Shown here one piece after another: positions 7,383 through 15,572 of a stretch of DNA of 42,132 nucleotides (position 1 is the first letter of the stretch; each line of letters starts with the position of its first letter). This stretch comes from Candidatus Gastranaerophilales bacterium (lineage in GTDB: Bacteria; Cyanobacteriota; Vampirovibrionia; Gastranaerophilales; Gastranaerophilaceae): NCBI GenBank assembly GCA_947589255.1, contig CANQAL010000003.1:1-42132 (forward strand), written 5' to 3'. Under the pieces are notes generated by a model. The model was given only the letters and a program-made list of their open reading frames with translations. It was not told the DNA's origin and ran no database searches. Position numbers and translations under genes: made by a program.

Positions 7383-9410
7383 TTATTGTTCGTGGCAACC
7401 GAAAGCAATAGTAACTTTTTCTCTCGGATTAACAGATGAAACCTTCATACCTTTAGGATCAACAAGGTAGCTTATTTCATCACCGGTATATTGGAATAAT
7501 CCCATAGTACCTGATAAAGCGGTTCTTGTTAAATCAACAGGAGCTGTAACAATAGCTTTACCAACATCTACATAGCTTCTGCCGGCAGCTTTAAATTGAC
7601 CTTGGAATACTTCACCAGTACCTACGCCGACACCTGAAACAACTTGTTCAACTGCATTTGAAGCACTAACGATAGCACCGCCGACGGTTCTGCCTACATC
7701 ACCTAACAAACCGCCTACCCAAGTGAATGGGAATTCGACTATACGAGCAACGGCATTAGGATTTTTAACTCTGTTTACTTGAGCGGTTAAAATTTGGTTA
7801 GGCAATTGAGCCTTACATTTACCGTTTTTAATAGTATTAAATGATAGTTTTAAAGCACCTTGGCAATGTTTAGTCGGTCTGACAACTTCAAGAACTTTAC
7901 CGTCTACTCTTGAACCTGCAGGGAATTCAACACCGTCAATAGTTACAGAGTCAATAGTTGTTGCAGCAAATCTGTCGCCGATATTAGCTGATTTTGCACT
8001 TATTTCATCACTGAATGTAAGTTGAAGTGTAGGTATTGTAACTGTTTCTTCTTTTTCGTAGAATGCTTGTTTCGGTTGACATCCGCAATCAGAAGATGAA
8101 ATTTTATCACCCTTGCTGTAGCCTAATGCAACTCTGACATTTTCTAACATTGAAGCGATTTCGGCACGGCTTGCATCTTTATTAGGCGAAATTTCATTAG
8201 GATTTGGGAATTCAGTTATACCGCCATTTTGCAATACCTTAGCGGTGGAAACTTTAGCCCAAGACGGCACCGTATTTCCGTCACAGTATTTATTTAAGAC
8301 TTCTTCAGCTTTACATTCATCCATAGGGCAGTTTATACCTTTTGCCATAATAGCGAAAGCTTCAGCTCTTGAAATAGGTTGATTTGGCTTAAATGTATCA
8401 TTTGGATATCCTGCCATTAAACCGTTAGCTACCGCCTTGGCAATTGTTTTATTTGCCCAGTGAGATTCCGGTACATCAGAAAACATATTATTAGGGCAAG
8501 TAACATTATCGTTTAAATTAAAACCTTTTACAACCAAAGTTGCCATTTCTGCTCTTGAAACCGGAAGATTTGGTTTAAAAGTTCTGTCGGGATATCCTGC
8601 AATGACATTATTATCAGTTAATGTATTAATGTCACAGCTTGCCCAATATCCGTCCGGAACGTCTTCAAAAGCGCTGACAATCGGAGCAGCTCCGCCTGTT
8701 GCAGAAGAATATTCAAAAGGTTCCATAGATTTTTGCAGAACATCCATACTTGTATTTGTGTGAATTTGAACAGGACAACCTGCTCCGTCAATATTCATAG
8801 GATTTCTGTCTACGGGAATACCGTGGAAATACGGAGTATTATCCAAACAAGGTATAGGCGCAGCAGCACCCGTCATTGAACCGTCATCACAGCCACAGCC
8901 GTTCATAGCCATTGAAGGTGTTTCAGATACAGGTATTCCGCTAAATCCTGCTCTTGAATCATCTCCTAAATATATACCGTTGTTTCTTTCGCCAACAACT
9001 TGGTTATGTCCGTAAATTGCATTAGGATATGCATAAACCTGCTGTTCAAATTTTTTACCGTCAACTGTATTAGGACATACGGCACATGTAGGATTAGACG
9101 GAACAGGACAAGCTGCTATCGGCGGACATACGTTACAATCATCGGATATCTTTTTACAAGAATCGCAGTCTTTTTTTTCACACGGATTGCTTGTTGTTCT
9201 GTCTTGACAAGCACAACTATCTATATCATTATGACATTTCGGACATTTTGCTGTTTGCGGTGTCACAGGAGAAGAACATCCAGACAAAGGGCAAGCCGCC
9301 AAAAGCTCATTTGATGTTTCAGTTGCTGTTTCTTGTGTAAAACCTGCATTTGTACCTGCCATTACTCCGAGTGTTAATACGGCGGCAAGTGTCATTTTGT
9401 TTATTTTCAT
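7383..9410 (-). CDS. Secreted SLH-domain envelope protein with Cys-rich N-terminal region
   Basis: A 675-residue protein with a clear Sec signal peptide (MKINKMTLAAVLTLGVMAGTNA, cleaved near residue 22). Residues 40-112 hold 14 cysteines, often as CPxC or CxC. Three SLH repeats follow, at about 246-297 (FEDVPDGYWA...GYPDRTFKPNLPVSRAE), 309-360 (FSDVPESHWA...GYPNDTFKPNQPISRAE) and 370-425 (degenerate, ending SPNKDASRAE). SLH domains bind pyruvylated or peptidoglycan-linked polymers, so the protein probably tethers the outer membrane or surface to the cell wall. After them come a small beta-rich domain (about 455-550) and a Gly/Val-rich amphipathic C-terminal region. The SD AAGGAGGA is ideal, suggesting high expression; a hairpin lies in the leader. 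Confidence 0.9.
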   Translation of the reverse strand: MKINKMTLAAVLTLGVMAGTNAGFTQETATETSNELLAACPLSGCSSPVTPQTAKCPKCHNDIDSCACQDRTTSNPCEKKDCDSCKKISDDCNVCPPIAACPVPSNPTCAVCPNTVDGKKFEQQVYAYPNAIYGHNQVVGERNNGIYLGDDSRAGFSGIPVSETPSMAMNGCGCDDGSMTGAAAPIPCLDNTPYFHGIPVDRNPMNIDGAGCPVQIHTNTSMDVLQKSMEPFEYSSATGGAAPIVSAFEDVPDGYWASCDINTLTDNNVIAGYPDRTFKPNLPVSRAEMATLVVKGFNLNDNVTCPNNMFSDVPESHWANKTIAKAVANGLMAGYPNDTFKPNQPISRAEAFAIMAKGINCPMDECKAEEVLNKYCDGNTVPSWAKVSTAKVLQNGGITEFPNPNEISPNKDASRAEIASMLENVRVALGYSKGDKISSSDCGCQPKQAFYEKEETVTIPTLQLTFSDEISAKSANIGDRFAATTIDSVTIDGVEFPAGSRVDGKVLEVVRPTKHCQGALKLSFNTIKNGKCKAQLPNQILTAQVNRVKNPNAVARIVEFPFTWVGGLLGDVGRTVGGAIVSASNAVEQVVSGVGVGTGEVFQGQFKAAGRSYVDVGKAIVTAPVDLTRTALSGTMGLFQYTGDEISYLVDPKGMKVSSVNPREKVTIAFGCHEQ

Positions 9411-9431
9411 TTTTCCTCCTTGTTCATAAAA

Positions 9432-9454
9432 GAAATGTTACAGGCAAACATTTC
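9432..9454 (-). promoter_or_regulatory. Leader hairpin of the SLH gene
   Basis: A perfect 8-bp inverted repeat (GAAATGTT / AACATTTC, 7-nt loop) lies 22-44 bases upstream of the SLH start codon. It could stabilise the mRNA. No function can be shown from sequence. Confidence 0.4.
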
Positions 9455-9643
9455 CTTTTATCTCTCTATTTTTTATTATTTTTTATTTTCTATCTTTTGA
9501 ATTATGATATGTATTGCCCCCTCTATTCATTGCCTTATTTTAGTATTTATTAGGCTATTTATCGGATACAGCAAAATTTGAATTCATACTTGAAGTGGAT
9601 TTTTATTTTGTTAAAACTGCTAGAATAAACTTTGGGAGTGATT

Positions 9644-9769
9644 ATGAACTTAAACGAATGCTGTCTTTTAAACTTTTTAATAAATCCTGATGAAATAAAT
9701 GAATTATCCGAAATTTTCATGAAGAATATTGAAGAAATTGATAAAAACTCATATTTAAATAATAATTAA
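9644..9769 (+). CDS. Short ORF (41 aa) upstream of the diguanylate cyclase
   Basis: ATG with GGGAGTG four bases upstream encodes a 41-residue acidic peptide (starts MNLNECCLLNFLINPDEIN) and stops 15 bases before the CHASE2-GGDEF start. A TAGAAT box at 9621-9626 could be its -10. The tight spacing and good SD argue that it is translated with the downstream gene. It has adjacent cysteines (CC) and a helical C-terminal half. No family recognised. It could be a leader peptide for translational coupling or a small partner protein. Confidence 0.55.
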   Translation: MNLNECCLLNFLINPDEINELSEIFMKNIEEIDKNSYLNNN

Positions 9770-9784
9770 ATATCGGAGTTTTTC

Positions 9785-11656
9785 ATGAAAGATTTATTAA
9801 ATTTAATATACCGACACAGATACGATATTTTTTTATCACTTGTTCTTATTTCAACAGTGATATTTATGTGCTTTGTTTTTCCTTTAAACGAAACTAAAAA
9901 TATAATAACTTCCATAGAAAACAGCAGTTTTGATTTAAGACAAAAAATAATTTCAAAACATAAAACAGTCAATAAGGATATTGTATTAGTTTCAATTGAC
10001 GACCCTTCTTATGAATACCTTGTTGAAACGTACGGGGAATGGCCTATTCCCAGAAAAGTCCATGCTGAAATTATTGACTATATAGAATCCCAAAATCCTA
10101 AATACATCATTATGGAATTCCAATATATAAAATCACTATGGAGCAACAAAGGAAGCGATGAAAAGCTAATTAATGCTTTTAAAAAATATCCCAATGTATA
10201 TACTGTTTTTGTTTTTGACAATTACAGTTACGAACTGAGACAACCTCCTGTTATTGATAAAAAGCTGACTACTGAATTAAAAATTGATTCTGACACACTT
10301 AAAATTCCAAAATATAAGAATTGCAGAATTATTATGGAGGAAATAATAAAAGCAACCGATAAAATAGGACATACAAATGAAGCCGATAAAGATAGCGGCA
10401 TAATCAGAACTATTCCTTTAATCGCAAATTATCCTTTATATAATGACAAAAATTATGAAGAAATAAAAGACCAATATTTTTTATATAATACTTTAAAACT
10501 CAGCATTGACTATTTTAATAAATATGAAAATGCAAATATTTCAGAAATCAAAATAGATAAAAATAATAATTTAATTTTAGGAAAAAGAAAAATTAAACTT
10601 AACGAAAAAGGTGAAGTAATTCTCAATTGGTACGGAGAAAGCGGGTTAAAAGATGAAAATAAATTTAAATATGTATCTTTCTGGAAAATATTAAAATCCT
10701 CAAAAGCTAAACGAGAAAAAGAAAAAGAACTTATTCCGAAAGACTTTTTTAAAGATAAAATTGTATATGTCGGAGGAAGTGTTTTTCAATTATCTGATGT
10801 AAGAGTTTCTCCTACCAGCATGACAATGCCTATGCCTGAGGTAAATGCTACATTATTAAACAATATATTGGATAACAGCCTGATTAAAAAAGCGGATTTA
10901 AGTTATAATCTGCTTATCTGTCTTATTTTAGGACTTAGCGCAATATATACGGTAATAAAAATTCGTTCAATATATTCATCAGTTACTATGTTTTTAATAT
11001 TTCTTGGGTTTTACCTCTATTTTGCCACATATATTATGGAAAAATATAATATATGGGTATGGATTGCAATACCTGTAGTCAGTTCATTTATAGCATTTAT
11101 TTTTGCATTTATAATTAAATACCTTATTAAATCCCGAGATTTTGAATACACATATAAACTTGCAACAACAGACGGATTAACCAATTTATACAACCACAGG
11201 TATTTTCAGGAACAAATGAAACTCAATACGGATAAATCAAAAAAATTAAATAAAACTTTTTCGTTAATAATGATTGATATTGATTTCTTTAAAAAATTCA
11301 ATGATAAATACGGACACCAGGCAGGTGATGCAGTACTTAAACATGTTGCATCAACAATAAAAAGCTGTGTACGGGTAAATGATATTGTTTGCAGATACGG
11401 CGGAGAAGAAATGGCTGTTATACTTGAAAATACCGATAAAAAAAGTGCACTTATTACCGCTCAAAAAATTTGTGAAACAATAGCTTCAAAAAAATATAAT
11501 CTTTCTCCTGATGTACAGGTAAATATAACAATAAGTTTAGGGGTATCCACATACCCTGAGAACGGAAATACTCCGTCAGAACTTATTGAATACGCAGATA
11601 AATGCCTATATTGCGCAAAAGAAAACGGAAGAAATCAGGTCGGATTTTTTAATTAA
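9785..11656 (+). CDS. CHASE2-domain diguanylate cyclase (GGDEF)
   Basis: A 623-residue membrane sensor that should make cyclic di-GMP from two GTP. Layout: one N-terminal membrane helix (about 14-35), an extracytoplasmic CHASE2 domain (about 40-350; DIVLVSIDDPSYEYL, EWPIPRKVHAEII and FKDKIVYVGGS are typical), two or three membrane helices (about 370-455), then a GGDEF domain from about 465. The active-site loop is RYGGEEMA (539-543, GGEEM for GGDEF, a common active variant), the metal site is MIDIDFFKKFND, and RVND (530-533) is a product-inhibition I-site. Downstream of and probably coupled to the 41-residue ORF. No EAL domain. Confidence 0.93.
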   Translation: MKDLLNLIYRHRYDIFLSLVLISTVIFMCFVFPLNETKNIITSIENSSFDLRQKIISKHKTVNKDIVLVSIDDPSYEYLVETYGEWPIPRKVHAEIIDYIESQNPKYIIMEFQYIKSLWSNKGSDEKLINAFKKYPNVYTVFVFDNYSYELRQPPVIDKKLTTELKIDSDTLKIPKYKNCRIIMEEIIKATDKIGHTNEADKDSGIIRTIPLIANYPLYNDKNYEEIKDQYFLYNTLKLSIDYFNKYENANISEIKIDKNNNLILGKRKIKLNEKGEVILNWYGESGLKDENKFKYVSFWKILKSSKAKREKEKELIPKDFFKDKIVYVGGSVFQLSDVRVSPTSMTMPMPEVNATLLNNILDNSLIKKADLSYNLLICLILGLSAIYTVIKIRSIYSSVTMFLIFLGFYLYFATYIMEKYNIWVWIAIPVVSSFIAFIFAFIIKYLIKSRDFEYTYKLATTDGLTNLYNHRYFQEQMKLNTDKSKKLNKTFSLIMIDIDFFKKFNDKYGHQAGDAVLKHVASTIKSCVRVNDIVCRYGGEEMAVILENTDKKSALITAQKICETIASKKYNLSPDVQVNITISLGVSTYPENGNTPSELIEYADKCLYCAKENGRNQVGFFN

Positions 11657-11719
11657 GTAAATATTTCTTAACATATTCCGAAAAAAAGTAAATTTCCTTC
11701 TTTGAAATTACTTATATAA

Positions 11720-11737
11720 AAATACATAAATGTATTT
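11720..11737. repeat. Perfect 8-2-8 palindrome in the leader of the 88-aa gene
   Basis: AAATACAT, AA, ATGTATTT. It lies 33 bases before the start codon at 11770 and just after a TATAAA box. Possible operator or mRNA hairpin. Confidence 0.35.
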
Positions 11738-11769
11738 CAGGTAGTAACAAATTAAGGAGGTAAAGGAAT

Positions 11770-12036
11770 ATGGCACCGGTAGCATTCAAACCAGAAGGAG
11801 GATTAGTTGGAGCAAATAATTTTGCACCTCAACCTCAAAGTAAAGACAATACAAAACTAATTGTTAAAACAGAATTAAAAAGAGCGAAAGAACTGGAAAA
11901 ATTAGAAGCAAAACATGAAAGAGGCGAAATTTCCGATTTCGACTATCGTATTAATAAGGCTGCAATTAATCTTATGTACGATTTAATGGAAGAAACCCAA
12001 ACGGGTAAACCTCCGGTAATGAATTGTGTAGCATAA
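11770..12036 (+). CDS. Small hypothetical protein (88 aa)
   Basis: No family recognised. It begins MAPVAFKPEGGL, a loose variant of the N-terminal hydrophobic-x-F motif. A disordered Gln/Asn/Pro stretch (to about residue 30) leads into a highly charged helix (KTELKRAKELEKLEAKHERG) and then a helix ending LMYDLMEETQTG. The charged helix could form a short coiled coil. No signal peptide. The SD AAGGAGG is ideal and a strong terminator follows, so it is probably a well-expressed single gene. Confidence 0.8.
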   Translation: MAPVAFKPEGGLVGANNFAPQPQSKDNTKLIVKTELKRAKELEKLEAKHERGEISDFDYRINKAAINLMYDLMEETQTGKPPVMNCVA

Positions 12037-12053
12037 AATACAACAAAATAAAA

Positions 12054-12086
12054 GAAGGACTAATCTTAAATTAGTCCTTTTTTTTG
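12054..12086 (+). terminator. Intrinsic terminator after the 88-aa gene
   Basis: A perfect 10-bp stem (AAGGACTAAT / ATTAGTCCTT, 5-nt loop) is followed by eight T. Confidence 0.93.
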
Positions 12087-12160
12087 AATATATAAAAAAT
12101 TTGTAAATTTATGTTAAATAATGTCTTAAAATACTCAATTTTTAAGATTTTCAGGCTTTA

Positions 12161-12166
12161 TATAAT
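12161..12166 (+). promoter_or_regulatory. Promoter -10 box for the GH13 gene
   Basis: An exact TATAAT lies 26 bases upstream of the GTG at 12192; the -35 region is only T-rich. It falls inside the longer ORF that begins at 12111, which argues that translation begins at 12192. Confidence 0.45.
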
Positions 12167-12191
12167 TTGGCTAAGTATTGGAGAAATTATT

Positions 12192-14549
12192 GTGATAGTA
12201 AATTCAGTTAACAAAATCGGACAAATACAACCCTCAGCAAATGAAAAGGTAAAAGAAAATAACCAAAATAAAACAACTGAAAAGCAAATAAATGAAATAT
12301 CAAATATTTGCTATAAGCCGATTTCATTCGGAAGGACACTTGCTGAACACAAAAGCTGGGGAGCTGTTATAGACCCTAAAACAAAAGAAGCATCATTTAA
12401 AATTTTTACATACCCCGATACAAAAAAAGTAACAGTCACAGTAAAAAAAAGAAACAAAAAACAAGAAAAAACATATGAATTAATAAATAAAGGAAACGGG
12501 ATTTTTGAAACAGCAAAAAAGATTCCATCAGATGAAGTTCAAAACGGCGACAAATATTTTTATACAATATACAAAGGAAACGGTGATACAGACAAAGTTA
12601 AAGACCCGTATTCATTCAGACAGGAACAGCTGTTAGGTGAATCTGTTATATATGACCATTCTTTATTTAACTGGACTGATGATAAATGGTTTAAAAATAA
12701 TAAAAACAGAATTTCCCGTAAAGCAAATTATGAAAACGGATTAAAGCCTGTAAGCAGTGCAAGAATATATGAATTTAACCCTGCAACATTTACACAAAAA
12801 GGAACATTTAAAAGCGCAAAATCTATGCTTAATTCTGTAAAAGACATGGGATTTAATGCAATAGAAATCATGCCCGTTGAAAATACATTTTCATTCAACT
12901 GGGGTTATGACGGAGTAGATAAATTTGCGCCATCTGAGCATTTAGGCGGGCCGGATGAATTAAAATCATTAATAGATTATGCACATAATATCGGTTTAAA
13001 TGTAATAATGGATATGGTTCCAAATCATTTAGGACCTGATGGAGCTTCTTTATTGAAAACAGGACCATATATAAAGGGAAGTAATGACTTTGGCGAGGCT
13101 TTTAATTTTGAAGGGCAGAATTCAAAGTATGTTCGTGATTATATGGTTAATGCTGCGCTTAACTGGATTGATAATTATCATTGTGACGGGTTAAGACTTG
13201 ATATGACAAAATATATGGAATCTGATTACACGATGAAACAGATTGCGGCAGAAATTAATTATCATAAGCCCGATGCCTTTTTAATAGCGGAAGATGGCAG
13301 AGGTAATGATTACAGAGTCACCGCTCCGCTTGAAAAATTTGAATCCGAAGAAGGCAATAACGAACAAAATCATTGCAGAGCAATAGAAAATATTGAAAAT
13401 AATAATACACCGCTTGACAAATTAGGATTTAACAGTGAATGGGATTTTTATTTCTACCACACTTTAAATGAATGCCTGTATGGAAATGTAGATTTAGACA
13501 ACCTTGAGAATGCACTCTATAGCGGAAGTTCAAGAGTAAAATATGTTATGAGCCACGATGAAATAGGCAATTTTGAAGGTTCAAGGCTCATATCAAAATT
13601 ACTTGTTCCAATGTTAAACTTAAATGAAAATATTCAGCTTAACTATAGGGATATCCAAAGAGCTAAAGATTTAAGCAAGGCAAAACAAATATCTGAAGAA
13701 GAAGCAACACATATTGTTAAATCACAAAAAGCACAGCTGGCTTCAGAGCAGCTTGCAATTTTCCTTCAAACCGGATATCTTGATGATTACAAAACTAATA
13801 TACAGGGCATTTCTTCGCAGAAAAAAAGAGCAATTCAAAAAGCATTTGAAAGTGATGTTTTAACCCCTTTAGGAATCAGAAAAGATTCAGGGATTACTGT
13901 TGAAGCCTTAAATCAAATTTATAAAAAGGCATATGATAAATATAAAATGGTACTTGCAAGAACATATGCAACCCCCGGTCAAAAAATGGTATTTCAAGGG
14001 GATGAAAAGGCAGATTTAACCCCGTTTAGATTTTTTAGAGAATTTCAATCCGTACCGGATGAACACTATCTGTATGTTGAAAAAGGATACGATACGGGGC
14101 TTAAAGGATTTATTGAATCTAAACTCGGCACATTAAAATATTCTTCCGAAGGAAAAGATAACATAAGCAAATTTAAAAATTTAACCAGAGATTTAAACAG
14201 AATAAACGAAGAAAATCCTGCGCTTTCCGATGGTTACATTGTTAGAGAAAACACAGTAAAACACCCCGTTTCAAAAGTTCTGGGAACTCATATGAAAGCT
14301 AAAAATGCGGATAATGAAATATTTGCAATAACAAACTTTATGGATGCCGAATACCCAAGGCTTGATGCTTCAAGTTATTTCATTAATTTCCCGAAAGGAA
14401 AATGGAAAGAAATATTAAACACCGACAGCACTCACTATGACGGCTCAGGCGCATTTAAAAATAATCAAGTTATCATAAGTGACGGACAAAATAAAAATCC
14501 GATTAAAATGGCAGCTTATTCAACATTAATATTTAAAAAGGTAGGTTAA
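12192..14549 (+). CDS. GH13 (alpha-amylase superfamily) glucan-active enzyme, branching-enzyme/TreZ-like
   Basis: A cytoplasmic GH13 enzyme, 786 residues from the GTG start (SD TTGGAGAA). An earlier in-frame ATG at 12111 would add a 27-residue hydrophobic stretch but lies before the promoter-like box. An ISFG tag sits at residues 44-47, then a beta-sandwich (CBM48/E-set-like, about 55-150) and a TIM barrel with DMVPNH (region I), DGLRLDM (nucleophile Asp337), IAEDGR (acid/base Glu367) and MSHDE (Asp456). All three catalytic acids are present. Between MSHDE and the next barrel strand (TYATPGQKMVFQGDE) there is an insertion of roughly 100 residues, helical and charged, not usual for branching enzymes. 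The product cannot be read from sequence; alpha-1,6 branching or maltooligosyltrehalose hydrolysis are the nearest options. Its 3' end overlaps the convergent gene by 4 bases. Confidence 0.85.
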   Translation: MIVNSVNKIGQIQPSANEKVKENNQNKTTEKQINEISNICYKPISFGRTLAEHKSWGAVIDPKTKEASFKIFTYPDTKKVTVTVKKRNKKQEKTYELINKGNGIFETAKKIPSDEVQNGDKYFYTIYKGNGDTDKVKDPYSFRQEQLLGESVIYDHSLFNWTDDKWFKNNKNRISRKANYENGLKPVSSARIYEFNPATFTQKGTFKSAKSMLNSVKDMGFNAIEIMPVENTFSFNWGYDGVDKFAPSEHLGGPDELKSLIDYAHNIGLNVIMDMVPNHLGPDGASLLKTGPYIKGSNDFGEAFNFEGQNSKYVRDYMVNAALNWIDNYHCDGLRLDMTKYMESDYTMKQIAAEINYHKPDAFLIAEDGRGNDYRVTAPLEKFESEEGNNEQNHCRAIENIENNNTPLDKLGFNSEWDFYFYHTLNECLYGNVDLDNLENALYSGSSRVKYVMSHDEIGNFEGSRLISKLLVPMLNLNENIQLNYRDIQRAKDLSKAKQISEEEATHIVKSQKAQLASEQLAIFLQTGYLDDYKTNIQGISSQKKRAIQKAFESDVLTPLGIRKDSGITVEALNQIYKKAYDKYKMVLARTYATPGQKMVFQGDEKADLTPFRFFREFQSVPDEHYLYVEKGYDTGLKGFIESKLGTLKYSSEGKDNISKFKNLTRDLNRINEENPALSDGYIVRENTVKHPVSKVLGTHMKAKNADNEIFAITNFMDAEYPRLDASSYFINFPKGKWKEILNTDSTHYDGSGAFKNNQVIISDGQNKNPIKMAAYSTLIFKKVG

Positions 14550-15196
14550 TATTTTTCTGCAAGCCAGCGGGAATTAACATATTCCACACTTTTTAATTCG
14601 CCTTTTTTAGCGCCTTTTGTATAATAAATCGGATTAAAATAAACTCTTAAAAACATATTTCTGCCATCCTCTGTCTGTATCCTTTTTTCGGGACGGAGTA
14701 TGTAGTTTCTTTGTTTATCAAAGAAAGTTCTGTTTTCAAGTCTTACTTTATATGTATCTGTCCTGCCGTACCTGTCTAATGCTTCAGCTTTAGCCATTCC
14801 GATAGGTTTTGCCATGATATCAATTTCATTAGCATCTTCTCCCGTAACAAGTGCAGGACGGACTATTGAGTTTTTTTCGGTTATATTTTTAGCCAAGTCA
14901 GGCTTTATAAGTTTTTTTGTCTTTGGGCTGTAATAGTCATAATATGACCTTACAAGAGGCATTTTTCTGTAATCGTTATCAACACTTTTATATTTATCTA
15001 TAAATGATGGATTTGAATTTTTACTCTCGGGAGCATTTAAACTTGAAACAAGCATTCTTTGACATTTTTTAACGGTTGCTTCATCCTCTGCTTTTAAATA
15101 TCTGTATTGATTTTCACCAATTTTTTCGTCCTTTAAAAAATATTGAACAGGGACATATGCCTTAAATGATAATCCGCTTATATTATTTATTCTCAT
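14546..15196 (-). CDS. Hypothetical protein with N-terminal LSFKA tag
   Basis: 216 residues, no recognised family. It starts MRINNISGLSFKAYVPVQYF, with the [ILV]-S-F motif at residues 9-11 and no Sec signal. The rest is basic, rich in Tyr, Lys and Arg, mixed alpha/beta, with no cysteine pairs or membrane helix. The start has AGAGGT upstream, and that SD abuts a perfect 27-nt palindrome. Its last bases overlap the convergent GH13 gene by 4. Confidence 0.8.
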   Translation of the reverse strand: MRINNISGLSFKAYVPVQYFLKDEKIGENQYRYLKAEDEATVKKCQRMLVSSLNAPESKNSNPSFIDKYKSVDNDYRKMPLVRSYYDYYSPKTKKLIKPDLAKNITEKNSIVRPALVTGEDANEIDIMAKPIGMAKAEALDRYGRTDTYKVRLENRTFFDKQRNYILRPEKRIQTEDGRNMFLRVYFNPIYYTKGAKKGELKSVEYVNSRWLAEKY

Positions 15197-15207
15197 ATAA
15201 AATACCT

Positions 15208-15234
15208 CTTTTTCGTGATTAAATCACGAAAAAG
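15208..15234. repeat. Perfect 13-1-13 palindrome abutting a ribosome binding site
   Basis: CTTTTTCGTGATT, A, AATCACGAAAAAG. On the minus strand the AGAGGT of the 216-aa gene overlaps its end. There is no T-run after the stem on that strand, so it is not a normal terminator. Outer arms are shared with 4308-4328. Confidence 0.55.
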
Positions 15235-15269
15235 AAATATTTTGTTATTTTATGAAAATATATTTACAA

Positions 15270-15572
15270 TTAGTCTTTAAGCCCCATTACTTCAGAAGCT
15301 TCTTCCCAGCCTTCTTTATATAAATCTTTTTCCTCGGGGCTGAGTTCTTTTAGTAATCTTAAAAAATTACCGACATGTTCTTTTTCGTCGTCTGCAACTT
15401 CCGATAAAAGTTTTTTTGCATGCTCTTCTTCTATGGAATCCCTTAATTGTTCATAAAGCTGAATAGCCTCAAACTCTGAAGCAATACTAAATCTTATTGC
15501 TCTTATGAGTTCATTTTTATCTAATTTCCTTTCGCATTTATTTCCGCTGAACGGTTGTGAAAATTCAGGCAT
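15270..15572 (-). CDS. Half-size ferritin-like (rubrerythrin/encapsulated-ferritin-related) protein
   Basis: A 100-residue two-helix ferritin-like protein of the kind that dimerises to form a diiron four-helix site; relatives occur fused to, or beside, encapsulin shells. Likely iron ligands are Glu33 (IASEFEAIQLYEQL), Glu63 and His66 (DDEKEHVGNFL). The C-terminal LSPEEKDLYKEGWEEASEVM resembles the ferritin-like segment of the Pyrococcus encapsulin fusion. The N-terminus MPEFSQPFSGNKC carries a Cys at 13. The ATG at 15572 is chosen because AAGGAGG lies eight bases upstream; an in-frame GTG at 15605 lies inside the leader hairpin. No encapsulin gene is in the window. Oxidative stress or iron handling is likely. 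Confidence 0.85.
   Translation of the reverse strand: MPEFSQPFSGNKCERKLDKNELIRAIRFSIASEFEAIQLYEQLRDSIEEEHAKKLLSEVADDEKEHVGNFLRLLKELSPEEKDLYKEGWEEASEVMGLKD

Noticed and set aside
9000-9314. 104-codon plus-strand ORF rich in Cys/Arg/Thr
   Set aside because: Mirror of the Cys-rich segment of the SLH gene, which has signal peptide, domains and strong SD.
11672-11716. Hairpin AAGTAAATTTC / GAAATTACTT after the cyclase as its terminator
   Set aside because: The stem is bulged, AT-only and has no T-run; too weak to annotate.
15548-15572. PFSG near the N-terminus of the ferritin-like protein as another tag
   Set aside because: S-P-F-S-G type sequence is ordinary for this ferritin-like family, so it is not counted with the [ILV]SF tags.
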